The notes under the pieces: generated by a model | Database searches by the model: none | What the model was told of the DNA's origin: nothing | What the model saw: only the letters and a program-made list of their open reading frames with translations | DNA from: Betaproteobacteria bacterium | Lineage (GTDB): Bacteria; Pseudomonadota; Gammaproteobacteria; Burkholderiales; SG8-39 | DNA length: 6,514 bases | Reading direction: 5' to 3' | Assembly: GCA_019509895.1 (NCBI GenBank) | Contig: JAEKLK010000064.1 | Location: 1 to 6,514 of the forward strand | Program-made: the position numbers and the translations under genes | Shown: positions 1-6,421 of the stretch, in pieces | How positions within the stretch are numbered: position 1 is the stretch's first letter | How the letters are laid out: every line of letters begins with the position of its first letter

Positions 1-1
1 C

Positions 2-709
2 TTCACGCCCCTCGAGCCGCTGCTCGGCAACAAGGAGATCTCGGTACGCACGGGGTTGCCGAAGCCGACGGTGTCGCGCCTGACCTATACGCTGACCAAG
101 CTCGGCTACCTTCGGCACAACATGCGGCTGGGCAAATACCAGCTCGGGTCCGCGGTGCTGTCGATCGGCTATCCGCTGCTCGCGTCGATGAACGTGCGCC
201 AGGTAGCGCGCCCGCTCATCAAGGAGCTCGCGGACTATTGCAACGGCTCGGTGTCGATGGGCGTGCGCGATCGCCTGTCGATGGTTTACGTCGAGTCGTG
301 CCGCAGCGGCAACGGCATCACCACGCTGCCGGACATCGGCACCTCGGTGCCGATCTCGCAGTCGGTGATTGGCCGGGCGTTTCTCGCCGCCTGCACGCCG
401 CCGGAGCGCGAGGCGGTGCTGAACCAGATGAAGGTCAAGGATCCGGAAGCGCACCGCAAGTACCGGCCGTCGATCGACAAGTCGCTCGACGACATCCGCG
501 CGCGCGGCTTCTGCGCCTCGAGCGGGGAGCTGCACCGCGAGGTGAATGCGGTCGGCGTGCCGATGCGCCGCACCGTCGACGGCGAGATCGTCGCCTTCAA
601 CTGCATCGTGCCGGCGTTCATGATGAAGAAGGGACAGCTCGAGGACGACCTCGGCCCGCGCCTCGTCGCCATGGTGCGCAACATCGAGGCGTCGCTCGGC
701 CTGCACTGA
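2..709 (+). CDS. IclR-family transcriptional regulator, 5'-truncated by window edge
   Basis: One-component DNA-binding regulator with an N-terminal winged helix-turn-helix and a C-terminal GAF-like effector domain, acting in the cytoplasm. A TTG at 56 could be taken as the start, but the frame is open to position 2 and the upstream codons continue the HTH (EISVRTG before LPKPTVSRL), so the true start lies outside the window. About 235 codons are visible against a usual family length of 250-270. After the HTH comes the typical linker (LGKYQLGSAVLSIGYPLL). The effector domain follows, with VSMGVRDRLSMVYVES, VPISQSVIGRAFLAA, and a late ASSGELHREVNAVGVPM segment where IclR proteins line the ligand pocket. 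It ends in TGA. The ligand and targets cannot be read from the sequence. IclR genes often control a neighbouring catabolic operon, but the next gene here is a channel, so the targets may lie to the left. Family call is firm; specificity is unknown. Confidence 0.93.
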   Translation, partial: FTPLEPLLGNKEISVRTGLPKPTVSRLTYTLTKLGYLRHNMRLGKYQLGSAVLSIGYPLLASMNVRQVARPLIKELADYCNGSVSMGVRDRLSMVYVESCRSGNGITTLPDIGTSVPISQSVIGRAFLAACTPPEREAVLNQMKVKDPEAHRKYRPSIDKSLDDIRARGFCASSGELHREVNAVGVPMRRTVDGEIVAFNCIVPAFMMKKGQLEDDLGPRLVAMVRNIEASLGLH

Positions 710-775
710 GCGCAGGCGCATAGCCGGGCAGAGTTCGGGCACCGTTCCCGCGGGCTCCGTTCCCTTCGCTCGACC

Positions 776-1648
776 GTGAAGCAGCTGCTCGCCTATTTCC
801 GCGAGCTCGATGCCGAGGCGCAGCGCGCCGCGATCACCGCGTTGCGCGTCGTCCTGATCCTCGCGATGGCCTGGATTCTGCAGGCGGTGGTCAATCGCCT
901 GATCCGCATTTTCCGGCGCTACATGCAGGCGAAGGCGCCGAGCCTCGACGAGCGGGCGCGCATCGAAACGCTGGCGCGCGTCTTTCGCAACACCGCGGCG
1001 ATCGTCATCGTCATCGTTGCCGGGACGCTGGTGCTGGGCGAGCTCGGCATCTCGATCGCCCCGATCCTCGCCACCGCTGGCGTCGCCGGCGTCGCGATCG
1101 GCTTCGGCGCGCAGAGCCTGATCAAGGATTACTTCACCGGCGTCTTCCTGCTGCTCGAAGATCAGATTCGCCAGGGCGATGTGGTCGAGGTCGCCGGCAA
1201 GAGCGGCCTGGTCGAGGAGATCACGCTGCGCTACGTCCGCCTGCGCGACTTCGAGGGCCACGTGCACTACATCCCGAACGGCGAGATCAAGGTGGTGAGC
1301 AACCGCACGCGCGGTTACGCGCAGGCGGCGATCGAGGTCGGCGTCGACTACAGCGCCGATATCGATCAGGCGCTCGCGGTGATGCGCGAGGTCGGCAGCG
1401 CGATGCGCGCCGATGCGAACTGGCAGGCGAAGCTCGCCGACGAGCCGGAGGTACTCGGCGTCGAGCGCCTGGACAATTCCGCCGTCGTGCTGCGCTGCCG
1501 GGTGAAGGTGGTGCCGGCCAACGAGCAGTGGAATGTGAAGCGCGAATACCTGAAGCGGCTGAAAAGTGCCTTCGAGGAGCGCGGCATCCAGATTCCCTTC
1601 CCGCAGCTCACCGTGCACCTGCCCGATTCGCGGGCCACGCGGAAATGA
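776..1648 (+). CDS. Small-conductance mechanosensitive channel, MscS family
   Basis: Inner-membrane channel predicted to open under membrane tension and release solutes during hypo-osmotic shock. The protein is 290 residues, close to E. coli MscS (286). Hydrophobic helices lie at about residues 20-43 (TM1), 72-90 (TM2) and 93-125 (TM3). TM3 is the pore helix, rich in Ala and Gly (ATAGVAGVAIGFGAQSLIKD), and is followed by the family's FTGVFLLLEDQIRQGDVVEV stretch. The beta domain follows (GLVEEITLRYVRLRDFEGHVHYIPNG), then the alpha/beta C-terminal domain. The GTG start at 776 is chosen because it is the first possible start after the in-frame IclR stop; no clear ribosome binding site precedes it. 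The 66-bp gap after the IclR gene holds nothing I recognise apart from a short CCGTTCCC direct repeat. The 3' end overlaps the convergent gene by 41 bp. Family assignment is very secure. Confidence 0.95.
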   Translation: MKQLLAYFRELDAEAQRAAITALRVVLILAMAWILQAVVNRLIRIFRRYMQAKAPSLDERARIETLARVFRNTAAIVIVIVAGTLVLGELGISIAPILATAGVAGVAIGFGAQSLIKDYFTGVFLLLEDQIRQGDVVEVAGKSGLVEEITLRYVRLRDFEGHVHYIPNGEIKVVSNRTRGYAQAAIEVGVDYSADIDQALAVMREVGSAMRADANWQAKLADEPEVLGVERLDNSAVVLRCRVKVVPANEQWNVKREYLKRLKSAFEERGIQIPFPQLTVHLPDSRATRK

Positions 1649-2417
1649 TCTCGTGCAGGCGGCGCACGCCATCGGTCAGGGCCGCCGGCCCGGGCTGCAG
1701 GATCTCGGCTGACTTCACCTCGTGGAGCTGGCGCTCGCGCACCGCGGGTACCGCGTCCCATCCCGGCCGCGCGGCGACCCGCTCCGGCCTGAACTTCTTG
1801 CCGCACCACGACGCGATGATGATGTCCGGCGCGCGCTCGAGCACCGCGTGCGGCTGCACGATGCGGCCGGTGGCTGCCTGCGAGCGCGACAGTTCGGCGA
1901 AGACATCCTCGCCGCCCGCGATACCGACGAGCTCGCTCACCCAGCGAATCGCGCTGATCTGCGGCTCGTCCCATTCCTCGAAGTAGACGCGCGGCCGGCG
2001 CGGCAGGTGGGCCGCCGTGTCGCGAATATCTTCCAGCCCGCGCTCGAGCTCGCGCGCCAGTACGGCGCCCCGCTCGGCGGCCCCCACCAGCGACGAGAGC
2101 ACCAGCACCATGGAGAGGATCTCGTCCACCGAGCGCTGGTTGAAGAGCACCACGTTCAGCCCCGCCTTGGCCAGGTCGCGCGCGATGTCGGCTTGCAGGT
2201 CGGAAAACCCGAGGACCAGGTCGGGCTTCAGCGCCAGGATCTTGTCCTGCTGGGCGCTGAGGAACGCCGAGACCCGTGGCTTCTCGCGCCGCGCGCGCGC
2301 CGGGCGCACGGTGTAGCCGGAGATGCCGACGATGCGGCGGTCTTCTCCGAGGAGATAGAGCGTTTCAGTTGTCTCTTCGGTGAGACAGACGATGCGCTCC
2401 GGATAGCGCGCCGGCAT
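1608..2417 (-). CDS. Cobalamin-binding protein, BtuF/TroA-type fold, no signal peptide
   Basis: A 269-residue protein of the periplasmic-binding-protein family (PF01497 type) usually annotated as cobalamin-binding or BtuF-like. Recognisable blocks are IVCLTEETTETLYLLGE (residues 9-25), VGISGYTVRP (30-39), LALKPDLVLGFSDLQADIA (61-79) ending the first lobe, RVYFEEWDEPQISAIRWVSE (143-162), and PDIIIASWCGKKFRPERVAA (197-216) followed by LHEV. The ATG at 2417 has a good AGGA site seven bases upstream (plus-strand 2425-2428). An in-frame TAG at plus-strand 2427-2429, three codons upstream, rules out a longer N-terminus. The protein therefore has no export signal, unlike E. coli BtuF. No ABC permease, ATPase or TonB receptor is in the window, and the short upstream region has no room for a cobalamin riboswitch. 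It may be a cytoplasmic corrinoid-binding protein or use an unusual export route. Fold is confident; ligand is inferred from family resemblance. Confidence 0.85.
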   Translation of the reverse strand: MPARYPERIVCLTEETTETLYLLGEDRRIVGISGYTVRPARARREKPRVSAFLSAQQDKILALKPDLVLGFSDLQADIARDLAKAGLNVVLFNQRSVDEILSMVLVLSSLVGAAERGAVLARELERGLEDIRDTAAHLPRRPRVYFEEWDEPQISAIRWVSELVGIAGGEDVFAELSRSQAATGRIVQPHAVLERAPDIIIASWCGKKFRPERVAARPGWDAVPAVRERQLHEVKSAEILQPGPAALTDGVRRLHEIISAWPANRAGAR

Positions 2418-2511
2418 GTCTAATTCCTAAGCGTCATGAATTGATGACCCAGTCTAATGATTGACCGCCCGATCCTCGCTACAGTGACAGGTTCACCGAG
2501 AGGGGGAGCTC
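2418..2511. promoter_or_regulatory. Divergent intergenic region with possible promoters
   Basis: This 94-bp spacer separates two divergent genes and is visibly more AT-rich than its surroundings, so it must carry promoters for both unless they are transcribed from farther away. On the plus strand TTGACC (2461-2466) and TACAGT (2480-2485) resemble -35 and -10 boxes, but the 13-bp spacing is too short for a standard sigma-70 pair; TACAGT alone would place a transcript start about 20 bp before the propeller gene. The heptamer GTCTAAT occurs twice in direct orientation (2418-2424 and 2452-2458). A purine-rich ribosome binding site (GAGGGGGAG, about 2500-2508) precedes the ATG at 2512. No convincing minus-strand promoter is seen. 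Confidence 0.4.
2434..2447. repeat. 14-bp near-palindrome, possible operator
   Basis: The sequence TCATGAATTGATGA matches its own reverse complement at 12 of 14 positions (TCAT-N-AATT-N-ATGA). It sits between two divergent genes, 17 bp from the start of the BtuF-like gene, which is a usual place for a dimeric regulator to bind. No partner protein can be named, and a chance AT-rich palindrome remains possible. Confidence 0.35.
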
Positions 2512-3867
2512 ATGAGGAAGCAATACATTTACGCGGCAACCATTACATTGGGCGTGGCGGCGGCTGCCGTGGCGTTGATGACGCCGATGGTAGAGCCGGT
2601 CGCCGCGCCGCCAAATCGCGCACCCCTCGCTGCGCCGACCTTCAAGGTCGACCCGTTCTGGCCCAAGCCGCTGCCGGACAACTGGGTGACCGGCGAGGTC
2701 GGGGGCACCTGCATCGACTCGCAGGATCACCTGTTTATCGTCACGCGCGGCTTCCAGACCGGCGGCCTCGCATCGCCGGAAGGGGTGGGCGGTGCCGATA
2801 ACAAGACCGGTACGCTCGGCGGCGCGTTCAAGTCGAAGGCTTCGCCGCCGGTGATCGAGTTCGATCCAGAAGGCAATGTGGTCCACGCCTGGGGCAATCC
2901 GGCGCTCATGCCGGCCGGAAGCGTTGGACCGGCGGGCAATAGCGTGGCCGGGCAGAGCGCAGTGTTGCCGAACAGCATTCACGGCTGCTACGTAGATCAT
3001 GAGGACAACGTCTGGATCGCAGGCAACGGTGACGGCGTCGTGCAGAAATGGAGCCACGACGGCAGCACCCTGCTGCTGCAGATCGGCAGCAAATTTCTTT
3101 GCGACGACGGCGTCGGCGGCCCCGGAATCGCCTGCACCGGCACCGGCGGCGGAAACGTGACGAAAACCGGCAGCAGCCACACGCTGCTCAACCTGCCGGC
3201 CGACATGGCCGTCGATCCGGCCACCGGCGAGGTCTACATCGCCGACGGCTACGGCAACCACCGCGTCGTGGTGTTCGACCGCAATGGCCAGTATCTGCGT
3301 CAGATGGGCGGCGTCGGCTCGGGTGACGGCTCGTTCACCGCCGGGGACGGCGGTCACCCGCATTGCGTCGTGCTGCCGAAGAACGGCTTCGTCTACGCCT
3401 GCGATCGCGGCCAGGACCGAATCAACGTCTACACCAAAGGCTCGGGCACGACGGCGGGCAACTTCGTCAAGGCGATCCCGATCGTTCCGGGCACCGCGGC
3501 GCTCGGTATCTCCGGCTCGGCATGGGACGTCGACTTCTCGCCGGATGTCGCGCAGACCTTCATGTACGAGTCCGACGGCGGCAACGAAATCATGTGGATC
3601 ATGGATCACGCCAAGGCGCTGAACGGCAACCCGCCCGCCGGCGTGCCCAATCCGGCAATCCTCGGCGGCTTCGGCCGGCCGGGTCACATGGCGGGCGACT
3701 TCACGTTTCTCCATATGATGGCGATCGACAGCCGCGGCAATCTGTACGCCGGCGAAACGGTGGGCGGGCGCCGCCTGCAGAAGTTCACGCTCGTCGGATG
3801 TCCGGGACGCTCGCAGGGCCGCGGTAACGCGGACGCCGACGAATGCCCGGGCCACAGCCAGCGCTGA
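2512..3867 (+). CDS. Exported NHL-repeat beta-propeller protein, function unknown
   Basis: A 451-residue protein beginning with a basic residue pair and a hydrophobic stretch (residues 6-23), so it is probably exported by Sec or anchored by an uncleaved signal. An Ala/Pro-rich linker leads to a FKVDPFWPKPLPDNW motif and then NHL-like blades. The clearest are GTCIDSQDHLFIVTRG (from about 65), GCYVDHEDNVWIAG (from about 158), LPADMAVDPATGEVYIADGY (228-247) with HRVVVF after it, HCVVLPKNGFVYACDRGQDR (284-303), and MMAIDSRGNLYAGE near the C-terminus. The eight cysteines (67, 159, 197, 208, 285, 297, 430, 445) suit disulfides in an oxidising compartment. NHL propellers include peptidyl-alpha-hydroxyglycine alpha-amidating lyases and many non-enzymatic binding proteins; nothing here fixes a reaction. 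A GGGGGAG site supports the ATG. The HupE/UreJ-like gene starts 14 bp downstream and may work with it. Fold is confident; function is unknown. Confidence 0.85.
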   Translation: MRKQYIYAATITLGVAAAAVALMTPMVEPVAAPPNRAPLAAPTFKVDPFWPKPLPDNWVTGEVGGTCIDSQDHLFIVTRGFQTGGLASPEGVGGADNKTGTLGGAFKSKASPPVIEFDPEGNVVHAWGNPALMPAGSVGPAGNSVAGQSAVLPNSIHGCYVDHEDNVWIAGNGDGVVQKWSHDGSTLLLQIGSKFLCDDGVGGPGIACTGTGGGNVTKTGSSHTLLNLPADMAVDPATGEVYIADGYGNHRVVVFDRNGQYLRQMGGVGSGDGSFTAGDGGHPHCVVLPKNGFVYACDRGQDRINVYTKGSGTTAGNFVKAIPIVPGTAALGISGSAWDVDFSPDVAQTFMYESDGGNEIMWIMDHAKALNGNPPAGVPNPAILGGFGRPGHMAGDFTFLHMMAIDSRGNLYAGETVGGRRLQKFTLVGCPGRSQGRGNADADECPGHSQR

Positions 3868-3881
3868 AATAGAACGTTCGG

Positions 3882-5261
3882 TTGAACCGACGGCGGCCGG
3901 GAGTGCTTAAGCTCCCGGCCGCCGTTCTGCTGCTGGCATTGGTCCTGCTGCCGCGAATCGCGCTCGCCAACGGCGCCGACCTGCCGCCGGAAATCATCCT
4001 GCAGGGATTCATCAAGACGGACGATGGACGGCTGCGCCAGCTCGTCAGAGTGCCGCTCGTGTTCCTGCAACCGTTCGCGCTCCCGAAGCGCGGTCCGGGC
4101 TATCTCGATCTCGCGCGGATGGACACCGTGCTGCAGCAGGCGGCGGCGGCAGTCGCTCGCCAGGTGGAGCTGCGCGCGGACGGCGTCCCGCTGGTGCCGA
4201 CGGTCCGCCATGCGCGCGTCTCCGTCCTTTCAGATCGCTCGTTTCAGAGCTATGACGCAGCCGCGGCCCACCTCGCCGGGCCGCCATTGCCGGTCGAGAC
4301 GAATCTTTTCTGGAACCAGGGCTTCTTCGACGCCGACATCGAATACCCGATCACGTCGCCGCAGGCTCGCTTCGAGATCCGCACCAATGTCATGCCGGGC
4401 CTCGGCGTGCGCGTACGCCTGCAACTGGAATTTCTCGCAGAGGGCAACGCGGCGCGCAATTATGTTCTCCAGGGCGGCTCAGGCTGGGTCTCGCTCGATC
4501 CGCGCTTGCACGAAGCGGCGTCGCTCTTTGCAGGCCGCGGATTCGCCGCCGCACTCTCGCTCGAGCGCGTCGTTTTCCTCCTCTGTCTGCTCGCGCCGTT
4601 CACGAACTGGCGAAGCCTGATTGTCGTAGTTGCGCTCAGCGCCTTGCAGGTCATGACGCTTACCGCGACCGCCGAAGGCGCGCTCGGCGCAACGCGCTGG
4701 CTGGGCGAGATTTCGACTGTCGCCGCCGCGGGCGCGATGCTGCTTTTGGCGATGGCGAACCTTGGCGCACCGAATCTGCGCCGGCGCTGGTTATTGGCTG
4801 GCGTGGTCGGCGCGCTTGGCGGTTTCGGCCTGGGAGCCCAGCTCGTAGAGCTGATGCAACTCTCCGGCTCCCATCCAGTGATCGCGGTTGCCTCGTACGA
4901 CCTCGGCGTCGTGCTCGCCGAGTTGGCAGTCGGCGCGCTCGCACTCGCGACGATGCGCCTGCTCTTCGCTCGCGTGCTCGGCCCGCGGCTCGGCGTCGTC
5001 GTGCTTTCCGCGCTGATCGGCCACGCGGCGTGGCATTGGATGATGGAGGGCGCTCACCAATTTGCGCACGATCTCGAGCACGCGGGCTACACCGGGCTAC
5101 GCGCGGCGTTAACGCTCACCGGCCTATGGCTCGTTCCGGCGCTGCTGGTCGGCGTTTGGGCTTGGCTCGGCGCGCGCCGCTTCGATGGCGCGCCCGCGCC
5201 TTCGCTCCTCCGGGGATTGCTGGCGCGGGGCACGGACCGGAACGGCCTCCGCGACGGTTAA
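3882..5261 (+). CDS. HupE/UreJ-family membrane protein with degenerate metal site
   Basis: A 459-residue envelope protein. Residues 1-29 form a signal peptide (MNRRR, hydrophobic core, cut site after ALA). An extracytoplasmic domain of about 190 residues follows, containing EYPITSPQARFEIR, then about seven hydrophobic helices (roughly 222-241, 245-263, 275-292, 300-320, 335-358, 368-388, 405-430). The order and spacing match HupE/UreJ-type proteins (PF13795-like), whose members are linked to nickel/hydrogenase/urease or have unknown roles. Positions where relatives usually carry His/Asp are changed: the GxDHLLF region reads LSLERVVFLL (225-234), the AHSxTL region reads LQVMTL, and HGFGF reads GGFGLG. 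A GHAAWHW segment is kept and extended by three more His (381, 385, 392, 396, 400). TTG 3882 or GTG 3903 both keep the signal peptide; neither has a ribosome binding site. Family placement is from memory of related proteins; transport activity is doubtful. Confidence 0.75.
   Translation: MNRRRPGVLKLPAAVLLLALVLLPRIALANGADLPPEIILQGFIKTDDGRLRQLVRVPLVFLQPFALPKRGPGYLDLARMDTVLQQAAAAVARQVELRADGVPLVPTVRHARVSVLSDRSFQSYDAAAAHLAGPPLPVETNLFWNQGFFDADIEYPITSPQARFEIRTNVMPGLGVRVRLQLEFLAEGNAARNYVLQGGSGWVSLDPRLHEAASLFAGRGFAAALSLERVVFLLCLLAPFTNWRSLIVVVALSALQVMTLTATAEGALGATRWLGEISTVAAAGAMLLLAMANLGAPNLRRRWLLAGVVGALGGFGLGAQLVELMQLSGSHPVIAVASYDLGVVLAELAVGALALATMRLLFARVLGPRLGVVVLSALIGHAAWHWMMEGAHQFAHDLEHAGYTGLRAALTLTGLWLVPALLVGVWAWLGARRFDGAPAPSLLRGLLARGTDRNGLRDG
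3890..3925. repeat. Perfect 14-bp inverted repeat; possible terminator or attenuator
   Basis: ACGGCGGCCGGGAG (3890-3903) is exactly complementary to CTCCCGGCCGCCGT (3912-3925) across an eight-base loop (TGCTTAAG). The resulting RNA stem would be very stable. It begins 22 bp after the stop of the propeller gene, a normal place for a terminator, but it is followed by GTTCTGCTGC-like sequence rather than a run of T, so it is not a textbook intrinsic terminator. It also lies over the first codons of the next gene: eight to fourteen codons in from the TTG at 3882, and covering the alternative GTG at 3903. The repeat itself is certain; its role as terminator, attenuator, translation control or mRNA end protection is open. 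Confidence 0.85.
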
Positions 5262-5264
5262 ACT
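5259..5264 (+). promoter_or_regulatory. Possible -10 box (TAAACT) for the racemase gene
   Basis: TAAACT overlaps the stop codon of the upstream gene and lies six bases before the ATG at 5271, where a Shine-Dalgarno sequence would otherwise be expected and is absent. If used, transcription would start at or next to the start codon, giving a leaderless mRNA. No good -35 box is seen 16-18 bp upstream, so this is a weak call. Confidence 0.25.
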
Positions 5265-5270
5265 CTCGCG

Positions 5271-6410
5271 ATGGGGCCATTGCGCGGCATTCGCGTTCTG
5301 GAATTCGAAGCGATCGGCCCGGCGCCGTTTGCCGGCATGCTGCTCGCCGACATGGGCGCCGATGTGCTGGTCGTCGACCGGCCGGGAGACGCCGGCCTCG
5401 GCCTGAAGCGCGAGCGCTCGCAGGACATCATGCTGCGCGGCAAGCGCTCCGTCATGCTGGACCTCAAGTCGCCGCGCGGCGCGCAGGCTGCGTCGGCGCT
5501 CATCGCGCGCGCCGATGCGCTGATCGAGGGCTTCCGTCCCGGGGTCATGGAGCGCCTCGGCATCGGACCCGAGCAGGCACTGAAGGCGAATCCGCGGCTG
5601 GTCTACGGCCGCATGACCGGCTGGGGCCAGGAAGGGCCGCTCGCGCCGCGCGCCGGGCACGACATCAACTACATCGCGCTCTCCGGCATCCTCAACGCGA
5701 TCGGCCGGCGTGGCGGGCCGCCGGTGCCGCCGCTCAACCTGATCGGCGACTTCGGCGGCGGCGGCATGCTGCTCGGTTTCGGCGTCGTCTGCGCGCTGCT
5801 CGAAGCGCAGCGTTCGGGACACGGACAGGTGATCGACACGGCGATGGTGGACGGCGCCGCGCTGCTTGCGGCGATGTTCGCGGGCTTCCTCGCCGCCGGC
5901 AGCTGGACGGAAGAGCGCGGTGCCAACATCCTCGACAGCGGCGCTCCCTGGTACGACGTGTACGAGACGGCCGACCGGAAGTTCGTCGCCATCGGCGCCA
6001 TCGAGGACAAGTTCTTTGCCGAGCTCTGCGAGCGCCTGAAGCTCCGCGACCTGCCGCCGCAGCACGACCGTGCTCGCTGGCCGGAGATGCGCCGGCGCTT
6101 CGCCGAGACCTTCCGCAGCCGGACGCGCGAGGACTGGTGCCGCGTCTTCGACGGCTCCGACGCGTGCTTCGCGCCGGTGCTTTCCTGGTCGGAGGCGAGA
6201 GCCCACGCGCATAGCACCGCGCGCGACGCCTATGCCGAGCTCGGCGGCGTGCCGCAGCCGGCGCCCGCGCCGCGCTTCTCGCGCACCCGGCCGGAGCTCG
6301 GCCGCCCGCCGCCCGCGCGGGGCGAAGGCGGCCGCGAGGCGCTCGTCGACTCGGGCTTTGGCACCGCCGAAATCGCCGAGCTGCGCGCGCTGGGCCTGGG
6401 TTTTCACTAG
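5271..6410 (+). CDS. Alpha-methylacyl-CoA racemase (CaiB/BaiF, family III CoA-transferase superfamily)
   Basis: Cytoplasmic enzyme expected to interconvert (2R)- and (2S)-methyl-branched acyl-CoA esters so that branched or isoprenoid chains can enter beta-oxidation. The 379-residue length fits the racemase branch rather than the longer oxalate/formyl-CoA transferases. The N-terminal Rossmann part has LRGIRVLEFEAIGPAPFAGM and MGADVLVVDRPG, followed by LRGKRSVMLDLKSPRG. The catalytic set is complete: His130 in GHDINYIALSG, Asp160 in NLIGDFGGGG and Glu245 in AIGAIEDKFF. These fall four residues after His126, Asp156 and Glu241 of the Mycobacterium tuberculosis enzyme MCR, with the same spacing. 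DSGAPWYDVYET is also typical of racemases. The ATG at 5271 is nine bases after the previous stop. No acyl-CoA dehydrogenase, thiolase or other beta-oxidation gene is in the window, so the physiological substrate is unknown. Family call is very secure; substrate is inferred. Confidence 0.94.
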   Translation: MGPLRGIRVLEFEAIGPAPFAGMLLADMGADVLVVDRPGDAGLGLKRERSQDIMLRGKRSVMLDLKSPRGAQAASALIARADALIEGFRPGVMERLGIGPEQALKANPRLVYGRMTGWGQEGPLAPRAGHDINYIALSGILNAIGRRGGPPVPPLNLIGDFGGGGMLLGFGVVCALLEAQRSGHGQVIDTAMVDGAALLAAMFAGFLAAGSWTEERGANILDSGAPWYDVYETADRKFVAIGAIEDKFFAELCERLKLRDLPPQHDRARWPEMRRRFAETFRSRTREDWCRVFDGSDACFAPVLSWSEARAHAHSTARDAYAELGGVPQPAPAPRFSRTRPELGRPPPARGEGGREALVDSGFGTAEIAELRALGLGFH

Positions 6411-6413
6411 AAT
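6408..6413 (+). promoter_or_regulatory. Possible -10 box (TAGAAT) for the DUF47 gene
   Basis: TAGAAT differs from the sigma-70 consensus TATAAT at one position. It includes the stop codon of the racemase gene and lies eight bases before the ATG at 6422, with no ribosome binding site between. This would place the transcript start within a base or two of the start codon. The expected -35 area (about 6384-6390) is GC-only and does not resemble TTGACA. Confidence 0.35.
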
Positions 6414-6421
6414 CGCGCGCC

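Noticed and set aside
56..58. TTG at 56 as the true start of the IclR gene
   Set aside because: The codons from position 2 continue the helix-turn-helix (EISVRTG), so starting at 56 would cut the DNA-binding domain in half.
742..764. CCGTTCCC direct repeat in the IclR-MscS gap
   Set aside because: Two eight-base copies 15 bp apart in a GC-rich spacer; too short to separate from chance and with no dyad symmetry or terminator-like T run.
2418..2511. Cobalamin riboswitch upstream of the BtuF-like gene
   Set aside because: The spacer is only 94 bp and shows no B12-box-like sequence or extended fold; a cobalamin riboswitch needs roughly twice this length.
2479..3855. 458-codon open frame on the minus strand opposite the NHL propeller gene
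   Set aside because: Its translation is Arg/Ala/His/Val-rich with no domain, and it lies wholly opposite a gene with clear NHL motifs, a signal peptide and a ribosome binding site. It is a by-product of GC-rich codon use.
5030..6214. 394-codon plus-strand frame overlapping the HupE/UreJ-like and racemase genes
   Set aside because: The translation is extremely Arg/Ala/Gly-rich and is simply another frame of two well-supported genes; no frameshift or fusion is needed to explain either gene.
5124..6407. 427-codon open frame on the minus strand opposite the racemase gene
   Set aside because: The plus-strand frame has the full catalytic set of a racemase; the antisense frame has low-complexity Arg/Ala/Glu composition and no recognisable motif.
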